Below, in pieces: positions 1 through 6,942 of a DNA stretch of 64,000 bases (the first letter of the stretch is position 1; every line of letters begins with the position of its first letter). A program made the position numbers and the translations under genes. The notes beneath the pieces are model-generated. The model was not told the origin of the DNA and did no database searches. It worked only from the letters and a program-made list of their open reading frames with translations. Source of the stretch: Saccharicrinis aurantiacus (lineage in GTDB: Bacteria; Bacteroidota; Bacteroidia; Bacteroidales; Marinilabiliaceae); NCBI RefSeq assembly GCF_001660705.2, contig NZ_LYBV02000021.1, positions 1 through 64,000 of the forward strand. The letters run 5' to 3'.

Positions 1-7
1 GTACCCT

Positions 8-50
8 TTGCGCCTCGTCATTCCGAGGCACGAAGGAATCTCAAGGCAAG
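8..50 (+). repeat. REP-like dispersed repeat, copy A
   Basis: This 43-base stretch reads like TGCGCCTCGTCATTCCGAGG followed by a CACGAAGGAATCTCAAGGCA tail. Related copies occur at 1117-1160, 6455-6500, 6645-6672 (inverted) and 49209-49301 (inverted pair). A fragment of the tail (ATCTCAAGGCAAGTTGTAA) recurs at 93-111. The shared core is a CGTCATnnCGAGG-type half followed by CTCAAGGC. All copies are intergenic. Confidence 0.7.
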
Positions 51-144
51 CATTAAAGCAAATAAATTTTCAATGAATAAAATAACTTGGTTATCTCAAG
101 GCAAGTTGTAACAACAAATTAAATATCTACTAAAACCACACAAA

Positions 145-1101
145 ATGACAGCACTAAGCAAAATAGAAAACCACAACTACAACTTATCAGATAGCGATAT
201 ACTAGAACTATTAAACATTGATGCCACAAGCCCAGAGTTTTACCGACTCATTGCCGTATCAAATGCCATAACCCGACAGAAAAGCAATAACAAAGGCTAT
301 GTGTTTACGCAAATTGGTATTAATGCACAGCCGTGTTCTATCGATTGTAAGTTTTGTTCCTTGGCTTCGAGCCATTACTCCCTAAGCGAGAAGTGGGAGA
401 AGAGCATTGATGATGTGGAACTTGAGCTAAAGGGTTTAATGCAATATCATTTCGACGATTTCTTTTTGATGGCTACGGCCGATTACCCCGTTGGTAAGTT
501 TCTGGAAATGGCAAAGGCGCTGAAACCATTACTACGTCCCGATCAGAAATTTGTAGCCAATGTAGGCGATTTTGATACACAAACTGCACAAGACTTGGTA
601 GAAGCGGGTATTACTGGTATTTACCACATCAACCGCCTCCGCGAAGGTATAGATACCAAAGCCCAACCCCAACAAAGAGAAGCCACCATAGAGGCCGCCC
701 GAAAAGCTGGTTTAGAAATATATTACTGCATAGAGCCCATTGGCCCAGAGCACAGCTACGAAGAAATTCTGACAGAGATAAAGCGCGCACGCGATTTGAA
801 TATTTCTGTTATGGCAGCCATGCGACGCACTCCTGTTAAGGGAACTCCGCTTGCAGACAAAGGCATGTTAAGTACCCTTGAAATGACAAAAATTGCAGCA
901 GTCACCAATATTGTGGTAAACCCCTCCCGCTCAATGAATGTACACGAACCCTCGCAAATGACCTTATTGGCAGGCATAAACCAACTTTATGCCGAGTTGG
1001 GTGCCAACCCACGCGATACCGATTGCCACACCGAAAACAACCGTGGCTTTACTCCTGAAAAAGCTTGGGAAATGCTTTGCGAAGCAGGGTACGAGAGGTA
1101 A
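145..1101 (+). CDS. Biotin-synthase-like radical SAM protein
   Basis: A 318-residue radical SAM enzyme. The cluster-binding motif CX3CX2C is C64, C68, C71 (CSIDCKFC), which would hold the 4Fe-4S cluster that cleaves S-adenosylmethionine. The middle segment (GIYHINRLREG, then IYYCIEPIGPEHSYEEI) is laid out as in BioB/HydE/PylB-type TIM barrels. It is probably cytoplasmic. It differs from true BioB in lacking the obvious set of BioB arginine and cysteine ligands for a second 2Fe-2S cluster, and no biotin genes are nearby, so the substrate is unknown. It stands alone on the plus strand, with REP-like repeats on both sides and a convergent gene downstream. The family call is firm and the reaction is not known. 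Confidence 0.85.
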   Translation: MTALSKIENHNYNLSDSDILELLNIDATSPEFYRLIAVSNAITRQKSNNKGYVFTQIGINAQPCSIDCKFCSLASSHYSLSEKWEKSIDDVELELKGLMQYHFDDFFLMATADYPVGKFLEMAKALKPLLRPDQKFVANVGDFDTQTAQDLVEAGITGIYHINRLREGIDTKAQPQQREATIEAARKAGLEIYYCIEPIGPEHSYEEILTEIKRARDLNISVMAAMRRTPVKGTPLADKGMLSTLEMTKIAAVTNIVVNPSRSMNVHEPSQMTLLAGINQLYAELGANPRDTDCHTENNRGFTPEKAWEMLCEAGYER

Positions 1102-1116
1102 TTGTTAATCTGCTTT

Positions 1117-1160
1117 ATTACGCCTTTCCGAGGAATGAAGGAACCTCAAGGCAAAATGTA
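1117..1160 (+). repeat. REP-like dispersed repeat, copy B
   Basis: The segment TTACGCCTTTCCGAGG.. AAGGAACCTCAAGGCAAAAT lies 16 bases past the stop of the radical SAM gene. It is a slightly decayed copy of the repeat at 8-50, lacking the CGTCA portion. With copy A it brackets the radical SAM gene in the same orientation. Confidence 0.6.
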
Positions 1161-1177
1161 AAGCCAACAAAACAAAA

Positions 1178-1205
1178 AAGCTGCACCTATTGCTAAGTGC
1201 AGCTT
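1178..1205 (-). terminator. Rho-independent terminator of the minus-strand gene ending at 1230
   Basis: AAGCTGCAC (1178-1186) pairs perfectly with GTGCAGCTT (1197-1205), a 9-bp stem with a 10-base loop. On the minus strand it is followed by a run of T (complement of the A-run at 1174-1179). It lies 25 bases past the T9SS gene's stop. Confidence 0.8.
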
Positions 1206-1229
1206 ATTAATTGAGACTATAAACCTATA

Positions 1230-2450
1230 CTATTTAACTACTTTATGGCGGTGTACTTTGCCATCGCTATCTGTAATTATTAAAAAGTATATACCGCTTG
1301 GTAAATCACCCGTGTTTAATTGATAATCACCTTCAGTAGTACCTTGTTGTACAGTGCTTCCATTAATACTTAGTAATTGGTAGCTATACGTAGTATCAAA
1401 ACTATTTGGTTTAATGTTTAAGATAGTTTTGAAAGGGTTAGGGTAGATATTAAAACCAATTTCTTCATTTAAGTGTAGATTCGCGTCTAATGGGTTTATG
1501 TTAATTTCCTCACTCATTATTGAATCACTTGTAATTGCATCTGAACTAGCATTTTTTAATGTGCTAAAGCTATCACTAATTTTAATTGTTAGATTTGATT
1601 TTGAGTTCGAAGAGTATGCAAATCCGGGCTTTAATGTTATGCTACTTTTAGCTTCAATATACTTTGAACTGGCGACATCCTCAAAAGGATATATCTTTAA
1701 CTGCAAGTGATTTTCGATAGATGCACTACATGAGACCCACGAAGTATAAGCTCCATACTGTGTACCGATATCATGGAAATTATATGTTGGATTTGCTATA
1801 GCTTTGTATATTCGATTATCAATTTTATCCTCAAACCTGATGAATTCTATGTCTTTATCATATACAGATTTGCTATCTCTTACACTCGTTTTTGAATCTT
1901 CTATTTGACATCTAGTTGACTTTAAATCATAATAGTATGTAGGTCTACTCCATTGTGCAAGAATCAATGTTGGCCCAATCCTTTGCAAGGAAAGATCTGT
2001 AATTTTATAATTACCATGCTTATAAAATTCGTACTCACCATTTCCGTCACCATTATCACCATCTCCAGTATCTTCTTTTGTATAAGTAATAGTTATTTCT
2101 TTAGAAAATTCCACAATATCGTCAGCATTATAAACAACCATGGTTACAGTTCCATCAGCATATTTGTCGAGCATGCCAGAGATAGTTACTGTAAATGTTG
2201 TGTTTTCAGCAATGATTATGTTTACAAGATTTGATTCGCAGCTTGTTACACCATTTTGAAAATCTTCAAAACCAACTCTAAAATTCGTTTTTGTTGAGGA
2301 ACTATTTTTTAATGTAATATCACCGCTAAAATCTCTACTTTCTTTGTCGGACTTAATTGTAAACTCTTCTGTTTTGGGCCCTGAAATAGAGCCAGCTATT
2401 ATTGCACTTGTATATATCAATAAGGATAATACGATTATTATCTTCTTCAT
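1230..2450 (-). CDS. Secreted protein with T9SS type A C-terminal sorting domain
   Basis: A 406-residue exported protein of unknown activity. It starts with a typical signal peptide (MKKIIIVLSLLIYTSAIIAG). The last ~75 residues are a type IX secretion sorting domain: IYPNPFKTILNIKP, then GIYFLIITDSDGKVHRHKVVK-like ending, the pattern that directs cargo through the Por/T9SS pore to the cell surface or medium. The N-terminal half carries a beta-rich region (LKNSSSTKTNFRVGFEDF) and a short G/D/N spacer near residue 130. It is the last gene of a minus-strand cluster, 2 bases after the tail-fibre-like gene at 2453. A terminator follows. No enzymatic motif is visible. Confidence 0.85.
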   Translation of the reverse strand: MKKIIIVLSLLIYTSAIIAGSISGPKTEEFTIKSDKESRDFSGDITLKNSSSTKTNFRVGFEDFQNGVTSCESNLVNIIIAENTTFTVTISGMLDKYADGTVTMVVYNADDIVEFSKEITITYTKEDTGDGDNGDGNGEYEFYKHGNYKITDLSLQRIGPTLILAQWSRPTYYYDLKSTRCQIEDSKTSVRDSKSVYDKDIEFIRFEDKIDNRIYKAIANPTYNFHDIGTQYGAYTSWVSCSASIENHLQLKIYPFEDVASSKYIEAKSSITLKPGFAYSSNSKSNLTIKISDSFSTLKNASSDAITSDSIMSEEININPLDANLHLNEEIGFNIYPNPFKTILNIKPNSFDTTYSYQLLSINGSTVQQGTTEGDYQLNTGDLPSGIYFLIITDSDGKVHRHKVVK

Positions 2451-2452
2451 AT

Positions 2453-3472
2453 CTATTTATTTAGTAGGGTTTCAATAGTTTGTAATCTTTTATTAAGGTC
2501 TTTTACCTCTTTGTCTTTTTGTATGGCATACAAGGTAAGCTCCTCAACTTTTTGTAGTAATATTTTATTCATTTCTCCTAGTTCAATGCCTTCGTTTTCA
2601 ACAACTGCAGCGCTTGGTACGTCGGGTAGGTGGCTATTTTCAGTAATAAAGGCTTCTACCTCGCATAATGGTTTAAGTGCATAATCATCGGCAAATACGT
2701 AATCGGCCCAATTTGAGGCTTCTACTTTTATTTCTTTTGCTCGGATGGTACCGTTTACAGAAAGTTTTTCCGTCGGTTTTGTTGTTCCAATACCAACTCT
2801 TCCTGATTTGTCAATATATAATCTAGTATTACTAAAATTAGGATCGTTTGTGCCCGTTTGTAATGCAATACTATGGCCATGGAAGAGTGCTAAACGTTTA
2901 TACTGGTGGTCATCACCTACAATACCACCTGCATATCCCAGTTTCTCAGGGAATCTGATTTCATCATATTCTGATCCCATAACAATATCACCATGTATAT
3001 TCATCGTACCTCTGAAGATATGCCCATTGTCGGGTAGTTTATCATACACATAGATACTGCCTCCGTTATGGCTTATGCTTGATTTAGTAGATCTATTAGT
3101 TAAATCGAATACACGAGAACTCTCTGTAATAGTAAATTTACCAGTTTGCACACCATTGTTCGCTCTAACCCATAGTTCAGAATAAGTACCAGTGTTAATT
3201 ATAGCAAACATTGGTTGATTCCATGCACTATATCCCATAGTATGATGGTTTTGTATTGCGCCATTTTTAGCATTGATAAATATAAACTCGCCCGTAGCTA
3301 AAGAAGGATTATTGCTAGTATATTGTGCATAGGTGTATTTTAAATGTGCATGTCCACCAGTTGCTTTACCTACGCGATGCCATTTTCCATCTCCTGGTAA
3401 ATCAAAACTTGTTTGAGCATATGTGCTTATGGCCATTATACCCAATAGGGCAATCAATAATAATTTTTTCAT
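2453..3472 (-). CDS. Exported tail-fibre-like protein, paralogue 1
   Basis: A 339-residue protein with a signal peptide (MKKLLLIALLGIMAISTYAQ). The central region is variable and beta-rich. It ends in VGIGTTKPTEKLSVNGTI, then DYVFADDYALKPLCEVEAFI, then HLPDVPSAA and LGEMNKILLQKVEELTLY, and a short coiled coil. This C-terminal block is common in Bacteroidota proteins annotated as tail-fibre-domain proteins and resembles the stalk before intramolecular chaperone domains. Its role is not known; surface or extracellular fibres are a guess. The next gene upstream (3491-4294) has about 94% the same DNA over the C-terminal ~300 bases, judged by eye, while the N-terminal halves differ. No T9SS sorting domain is seen. 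Confidence 0.75.
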   Translation of the reverse strand: MKKLLLIALLGIMAISTYAQTSFDLPGDGKWHRVGKATGGHAHLKYTYAQYTSNNPSLATGEFIFINAKNGAIQNHHTMGYSAWNQPMFAIINTGTYSELWVRANNGVQTGKFTITESSRVFDLTNRSTKSSISHNGGSIYVYDKLPDNGHIFRGTMNIHGDIVMGSEYDEIRFPEKLGYAGGIVGDDHQYKRLALFHGHSIALQTGTNDPNFSNTRLYIDKSGRVGIGTTKPTEKLSVNGTIRAKEIKVEASNWADYVFADDYALKPLCEVEAFITENSHLPDVPSAAVVENEGIELGEMNKILLQKVEELTLYAIQKDKEVKDLNKRLQTIETLLNK

Positions 3473-3490
3473 CTTGTTAAAAGTTTAAGT

Positions 3491-4294
3491 TTATTTATTT
3501 TTCAATTCGTTTATTTCCTTTTGTTGTTGTATTACGTATAAGGTAAGCTCCTCAATTTTTTGTAGTAATATTTTATTCATTTCGCCTAGCTCAATGCCTT
3601 TGTTTTCAACAACTGCAGCGCTTGGTACATCGGGTAGGTGGCTATTTTCAGTAATAAAGGCTTCTACCTCGCATAATGGTTTAAGGGCATAATCATCGGC
3701 AAATACGTAATCGGCCCAATTTGTGGCTTCAACTTTTATTTCTTTTGCTCGGATGGTACCGTTTACCGAAAGTTTTTCCGTTGGGTTTGTAGTTCCGATA
3801 CCAACTTTCCCCCCATATGCAGAAATTGTGACTAGCCCATTATCAGAATATCCAACACCTGTACCAATATGTAACTTATTTCCACTAGAAGCATCTGGAC
3901 TGATCCAAAACATAGAGTTATTTGTTGCATGGTTACTCCCAAATATTATACCTGCGCGTGCATTGGCATTACCTCTTATATCATATCCTAAACCTGGGTT
4001 TTGTATTGCAATACCTCCACGGACATGAAGTTTAGCATCTGGAGCAGTTGTTCCAATACCTACATTACCACTATTTTCAACGGTTACCTTGATGTTTTTA
4101 TTAGCTTCTGCAGTTCCACTTGATAACCTAAGGATGGGATGTACATTATCTACTTGATTAATATATACTACAGATTCACCACCAGTTCTTACAAAGTGGT
4201 TGTAGTCTCGATTATTTGCAGCATTCCTATAAACCTGCCCCCAAACAGAAGTACTCATTACAGCTATTATAGCTAGTGAAATTAATTTTCTCAT
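3491..4294 (-). CDS. Exported tail-fibre-like protein, paralogue 2
   Basis: A 267-residue protein with a signal peptide (MRKLISLAIIAVMSTSVWGQ). It contains two VGIGTT-P-KL units, one near residue 75 (GNVGIGTTAPDAKLHVRG) and one near residue 165 (GKVGIGTTNPTEKLSVNG). The C-terminal block DYVFADDYALKPLCEVEAFI, HLPDVPSAA and LGEMNKILLQKIEELTLY is shared with both neighbours. The gene sits 18 bases from paralogue 1 and 2 bases from paralogue 3, so the three are probably one transcript. Its N-terminal signal peptide is closest to paralogue 3 and its C-terminus is closest to paralogue 1, which suggests recombination among the copies. The function is unknown. Confidence 0.75.
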   Translation of the reverse strand: MRKLISLAIIAVMSTSVWGQVYRNAANNRDYNHFVRTGGESVVYINQVDNVHPILRLSSGTAEANKNIKVTVENSGNVGIGTTAPDAKLHVRGGIAIQNPGLGYDIRGNANARAGIIFGSNHATNNSMFWISPDASSGNKLHIGTGVGYSDNGLVTISAYGGKVGIGTTNPTEKLSVNGTIRAKEIKVEATNWADYVFADDYALKPLCEVEAFITENSHLPDVPSAAVVENKGIELGEMNKILLQKIEELTLYVIQQQKEINELKNK

Positions 4295-4296
4295 AA

Positions 4297-5331
4297 TTAT
4301 TTATTTTTAAGTAATTGATTTATCTGATTTTGTTGTTTTGTAAGTTTCTTCTCTTGCTCAATGGTATAAAGCATTAGCTCCTCCACCTTTTGCAATAGCA
4401 GTTTGTTCATCTCGGCAAGGTTTACGCCTTCTTCTTCCATGGTGGCTGCGCTGGGTACGTCGGGTAGGTGTTTGTTGGTGGTAATGAAGTTTTCTACTTC
4501 TGAGAGTTCACGTAGGTTATAGTCATCAGCAAAAACAAAATCGGCAGTATTGCCGTTGGCGTTAATCGTAATTTTATCGGCAGATAAAGTTCCACTAATA
4601 TTTGTGGAGTTGGCTGCTATTAGCTCAACCTTAATTTCCGAAGCCGCAATGGTTCCACGCACATCAAGTTTAGCTGTTGGTGCATTAGTGCCAATGCCAA
4701 CCCTTCCGTTTGATCTTAAAACCAGATTATCTCTCCATTTCCAAGTAGAACCAGCTAAATATCGAGTTTGTAAATACATCCTTCCACATGCATTTGCATT
4801 CGTTGTATTATCAGGCGTAACAAGTATTCTACCTTGCTGCCAAGGATTCGATCCGTTCGAATTTGCAGGAACAATAAAGCCTAAAGCCGCGCCATTACTC
4901 GTTGTTCTTGAATTACTAGTGCCTTCAATAATCATATTTGCATCGTGTTGATTTGTAGAACTGAGTGCTACATTATTGGATTTTACATGTAATGTAGCAT
5001 ATGGATTAGATGTTCCTACACCTAACATTGCTCTTAAATAACCAACACCTTTACCAGATACATTAAAATTTGTAGTCCAAGAATTCGCTGAATAACCTTC
5101 ATATCCAACTTGAAAATCAGAAGTATTTTCGTCACCCATTTGAATCCTCAATTTAGCTCGATCTTGAACTTCATCAGCACGATAAATATAAACTGGATCA
5201 TAATTATTGATAGGATCAGCAAATCCATTATTAGATTCACATAGGACTTTAATTTTCTTATATGTGCCGGTTTGCCCCCACACAGAAGTACTCATTACTG
5301 TAATTACAGCAATTGCTATTAACTTTCTCAT
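4297..5331 (-). CDS. Exported tail-fibre-like protein, paralogue 3
   Basis: A 344-residue protein with a signal peptide (MRKLIAIAVITVMSTSVWGQ) nearly the same as that of paralogue 2. It has VGIGTNAPTAKLDVRGTI near residue 210. The C-terminal block is a more diverged version of the shared one: DFVFADDYNLRELSEVENFI, HLPDVPSAATMEEEG, LAEMNKLLLQKVEELMLY, then a Q/K-rich coiled coil. It is the first and most diverged of the three tandem copies. Nothing catalytic is visible. The conserved end is likely a trimerisation or attachment module and the variable front the working part; that is inference. Confidence 0.75.
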   Translation of the reverse strand: MRKLIAIAVITVMSTSVWGQTGTYKKIKVLCESNNGFADPINNYDPVYIYRADEVQDRAKLRIQMGDENTSDFQVGYEGYSANSWTTNFNVSGKGVGYLRAMLGVGTSNPYATLHVKSNNVALSSTNQHDANMIIEGTSNSRTTSNGAALGFIVPANSNGSNPWQQGRILVTPDNTTNANACGRMYLQTRYLAGSTWKWRDNLVLRSNGRVGIGTNAPTAKLDVRGTIAASEIKVELIAANSTNISGTLSADKITINANGNTADFVFADDYNLRELSEVENFITTNKHLPDVPSAATMEEEGVNLAEMNKLLLQKVEELMLYTIEQEKKLTKQQNQINQLLKNK

Positions 5332-5380
5332 TTTAATTAAGTTTTAGCCCCCTCAAATATTGAGCGGGCTTATTACATAT

Positions 5381-5863
5381 TTATCTATTTATTATTTCGC
5401 GCGATGCTTTGTATTGGTTATACAATTCGGGGTAAGTGTTTTGCGATAGTTCCATTAACAAATCTAGCTTGCCTTTTAGTATATCATTGGCTTCATCTAT
5501 ATGTGCTTCTATCTGTTCGCCAGCATCTCGGCGGTTTACAATGGCACTGCGCACTGTTGTCTGCTTTTCCTTAAAGGTATCAATGGCGTTTTGTAATGCT
5601 ACGGCTCTGTCAACGGTTAATCCTAATGCTTCTGCTGTTGGCTGTATGGCATTGGCATGCTCCATCATTTTGCTGGCACGCACTATTAAAAGCTGCTCTG
5701 ATGAACGGCGTAACTGTGATGCTGTAAAATCAATTTCGTTTAGCAGAATGCCTTGTAATAGCCGCAAAGTGCTTTGTAAACCCTGCAGGATGCTTTGCAA
5801 GCATCGCAGAACAAATTGTAAGCTTTGCAGCAGGCATTGCAGGTATTGCGGAAGGCCTTGTAA
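5381..5863 (-). pseudogene. Small helical protein gene with repeat-expanded 5' end and no clear start codon
   Basis: The frame is open from a stop at 5870-5872 to the stop at 5381, but has no ATG until about 43 residues after the TTG at 5800. Using TTG5800 gives 139 residues: a leucine/glutamine-rich start, a helical middle with TASQLRRSSEQLLIVRASKM, and an end LLMELSQNTYPELYNQYKAS reminiscent of small helical Bacteroidota proteins of unknown function. Upstream of and through TTG5800 the frame is made of six heptads (LQGLPQY, LQCLLQS, LQFVLRC, LQSILQG, LQSTLRL, LQGILLN) encoded by 21-bp repeats. No ribosome site is evident. It is either a gene using a rare start or one whose true start was lost when the repeats arose. 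It precedes the tail-fibre genes on the same strand. Confidence 0.45.
5738..5863 (-). repeat. Six degenerate 21-bp repeats (locus 1)
   Basis: On the minus strand six consecutive 21-base units begin at 5863: TTACAAGGCCTTCCGCAATA(C), CTGCAATGCCTGCTGCAAAG(C), TTACAATTTGTTCTGCGATG(C), TTGCAAAGCATCCTGCAGGG(T), TTACAAAGCACTTTGCGGCT(A), TTACAAGGCATTCTGCTAAA(C). Units 1-5 alternate TTACAA with YTGCAA, giving a 42-bp super-period. Within each unit a TnCAA-like motif recurs about every 10-11 bases. The spacing stays exactly 21, so the reading frame stays open. Confidence 0.8.
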
Positions 5864-5954
5864 ACACAGTTAGTATAATGTGTTATAATTAGTACAGAGA
5901 TTTATGCAAGTAGTACCTTGTTAACATTACCTAGCCACTTAATATGCAAGTGAA

Positions 5955-6116
5955 TTAAGTCGTACAGCAAATTCCTTCTGTAAAAGTATGTTTATAGTGG
6001 ATAATATCTGAACGGGTTAAACCACCAATACGGAGTTGGGTGTTAGTTTGATGCATGTCCTGACGTGTTTTAATTACACACAAAGGGGTGTTAATTTGGG
6101 TAAAATTAAGTTTCAT
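5955..6116 (-). CDS. Possible 53-residue small protein
   Basis: An ATG at 6116 opens 53 codons ending in TAA at 5955-5957. It starts MKLNFTQINTPLCVIKTRQD and ends HYKHTFTEGICCTT. A perfect TAnnTTTG -7 element lies about 60 bases upstream at 6176-6183 in the right orientation. No family is recognised, no clear ribosome site is present, and it could be a leader segment or chance. It would be the first ORF of the minus-strand cluster holding the tail-fibre-like genes. Confidence 0.25.
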   Translation of the reverse strand: MKLNFTQINTPLCVIKTRQDMHQTNTQLRIGGLTRSDIIHYKHTFTEGICCTT

Positions 6117-6175
6117 TGTTTAGGCTATTTGTGCAAATTAACAATTGAATGTTAATTCGGATTTGTTTGATGGCA

Positions 6176-6183
6176 CAAATGTA
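6176..6183 (-). promoter_or_regulatory. Bacteroidota -7 element for the tail-fibre-like cluster
   Basis: The minus strand reads TACATTTG, a perfect match to the TAnnTTTG -7 element bound by the Bacteroidota primary sigma factor. A clean TTTG -33 element was not found. It would start transcription near 6169, ahead of the 53-codon ORF and the genes to 1230. Confidence 0.4.
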
Positions 6184-6454
6184 TATAAATATTAATTTTC
6201 ATCTCATTTTGGGCGTGAAAAGGTATGATAGAATTTTGAGTTTTTGATTAACATATAATTATTTGGGCTGTATGTAGGTTTTGATGATTTAAGATTGTGT
6301 TTTGGTTAAAATATTTTGCGGTTATTTAGCCGAAATTCAGTAAGAATTGGGAATGTTTATGAGATGTGCTTTATTGCGATGGGATTGTGGTTAGTGTTTT
6401 AAGTTGCTGATATTGAGTAGTTGTGTTCTGGGGGGTAAGCCTTGGTTTACCATG

Positions 6455-6500
6455 TTGCGTCATTGCTAAGCACGAAGGGAACTCAAGGTGAAATGTAAGC
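6455..6500 (+). repeat. REP-like dispersed repeat, copy C
   Basis: The segment starts TTGCGTCATTGCTAAGCACG and continues AAGGGAACTCAAGGTGAAAT. It matches the plus arm at 49209-49252 and copy A closely enough to be the same family. An inverted, weaker copy lies at 6645-6672. Confidence 0.65.
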
Positions 6501-6644
6501 TGCTTGATATTATCAATAGTACTGTATCTATGTGGTAAGGTCAGAAAAGCTGTACTGATATTATTTATTATTGCTAAGTTTTAGTTTATTATATTTACTA
6601 GTTGGTGCTGAGGTGTAGTAGCGAATTAAGGATAGATCTAACAC

Positions 6645-6672
6645 TGCCTTGAGATCGCATTCAGCCTCATGA
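6645..6672 (-). repeat. REP-like dispersed repeat, inverted partial copy
   Basis: On the minus strand this reads TCATGAGGCTGAATGCGATC then TCAAGGCA, matching the 3' half of the family (GCGATCTCAAGGC is identical to the plus arm at 49209-49252). It lies about 145 bases from copy C in opposite orientation. Confidence 0.5.
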
Positions 6673-6942
6673 TTATTCAATATTCTTAATGCGATTTACC
6701 ATTAAACAAGCTGTAAATTCTTCTTATCGCATTATTACGAAAGCTTACCACAGTTAAAAATGGTCATAAAGGATTAATTACAGTGTATATTTCGATTGAC
6801 CTATAATTCAGCACAGCGATATTAAAACCCTAAACAATAAGCATCGGGTTCTCCATGTGCTTTGAGTTTGAGTGGTAAATAAACCATTATACCATTGCCT
6901 CAAATAAAGAAATCTCAATCTGAAATGCAAACTTACTCGCAA

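Larger units (their letters stand above)
6117..6942. other. Long intergenic region with decayed REP-like repeats
   Basis: About 830 bases without a convincing gene. It holds the minus-strand promoter at 6176-6183 and REP-like copies at 6455-6500 (plus) and 6645-6672 (minus). A very decayed copy lies near 6893-6931 (CATTGCCTCAAATAAAG.. ATCTCAATCTGAAATGCAAA). The rest is AT-rich and has many stops in all frames. The cluster of three repeat copies suggests a repeatedly hit, non-coding spacer. Confidence 0.6.

Noticed and set aside
2453-5331. Prophage tail genes
   Set aside because: The proteins have Sec signal peptides and no other phage genes are near, so these are exported cellular proteins with a fibre-like domain.
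5436-5873. 145-codon plus-strand frame with many cysteines opposite the small helical gene
   Set aside because: The Cys-rich end is the complement of the 21-bp repeats and the rest mirrors the minus-strand frame, so it is a shadow.
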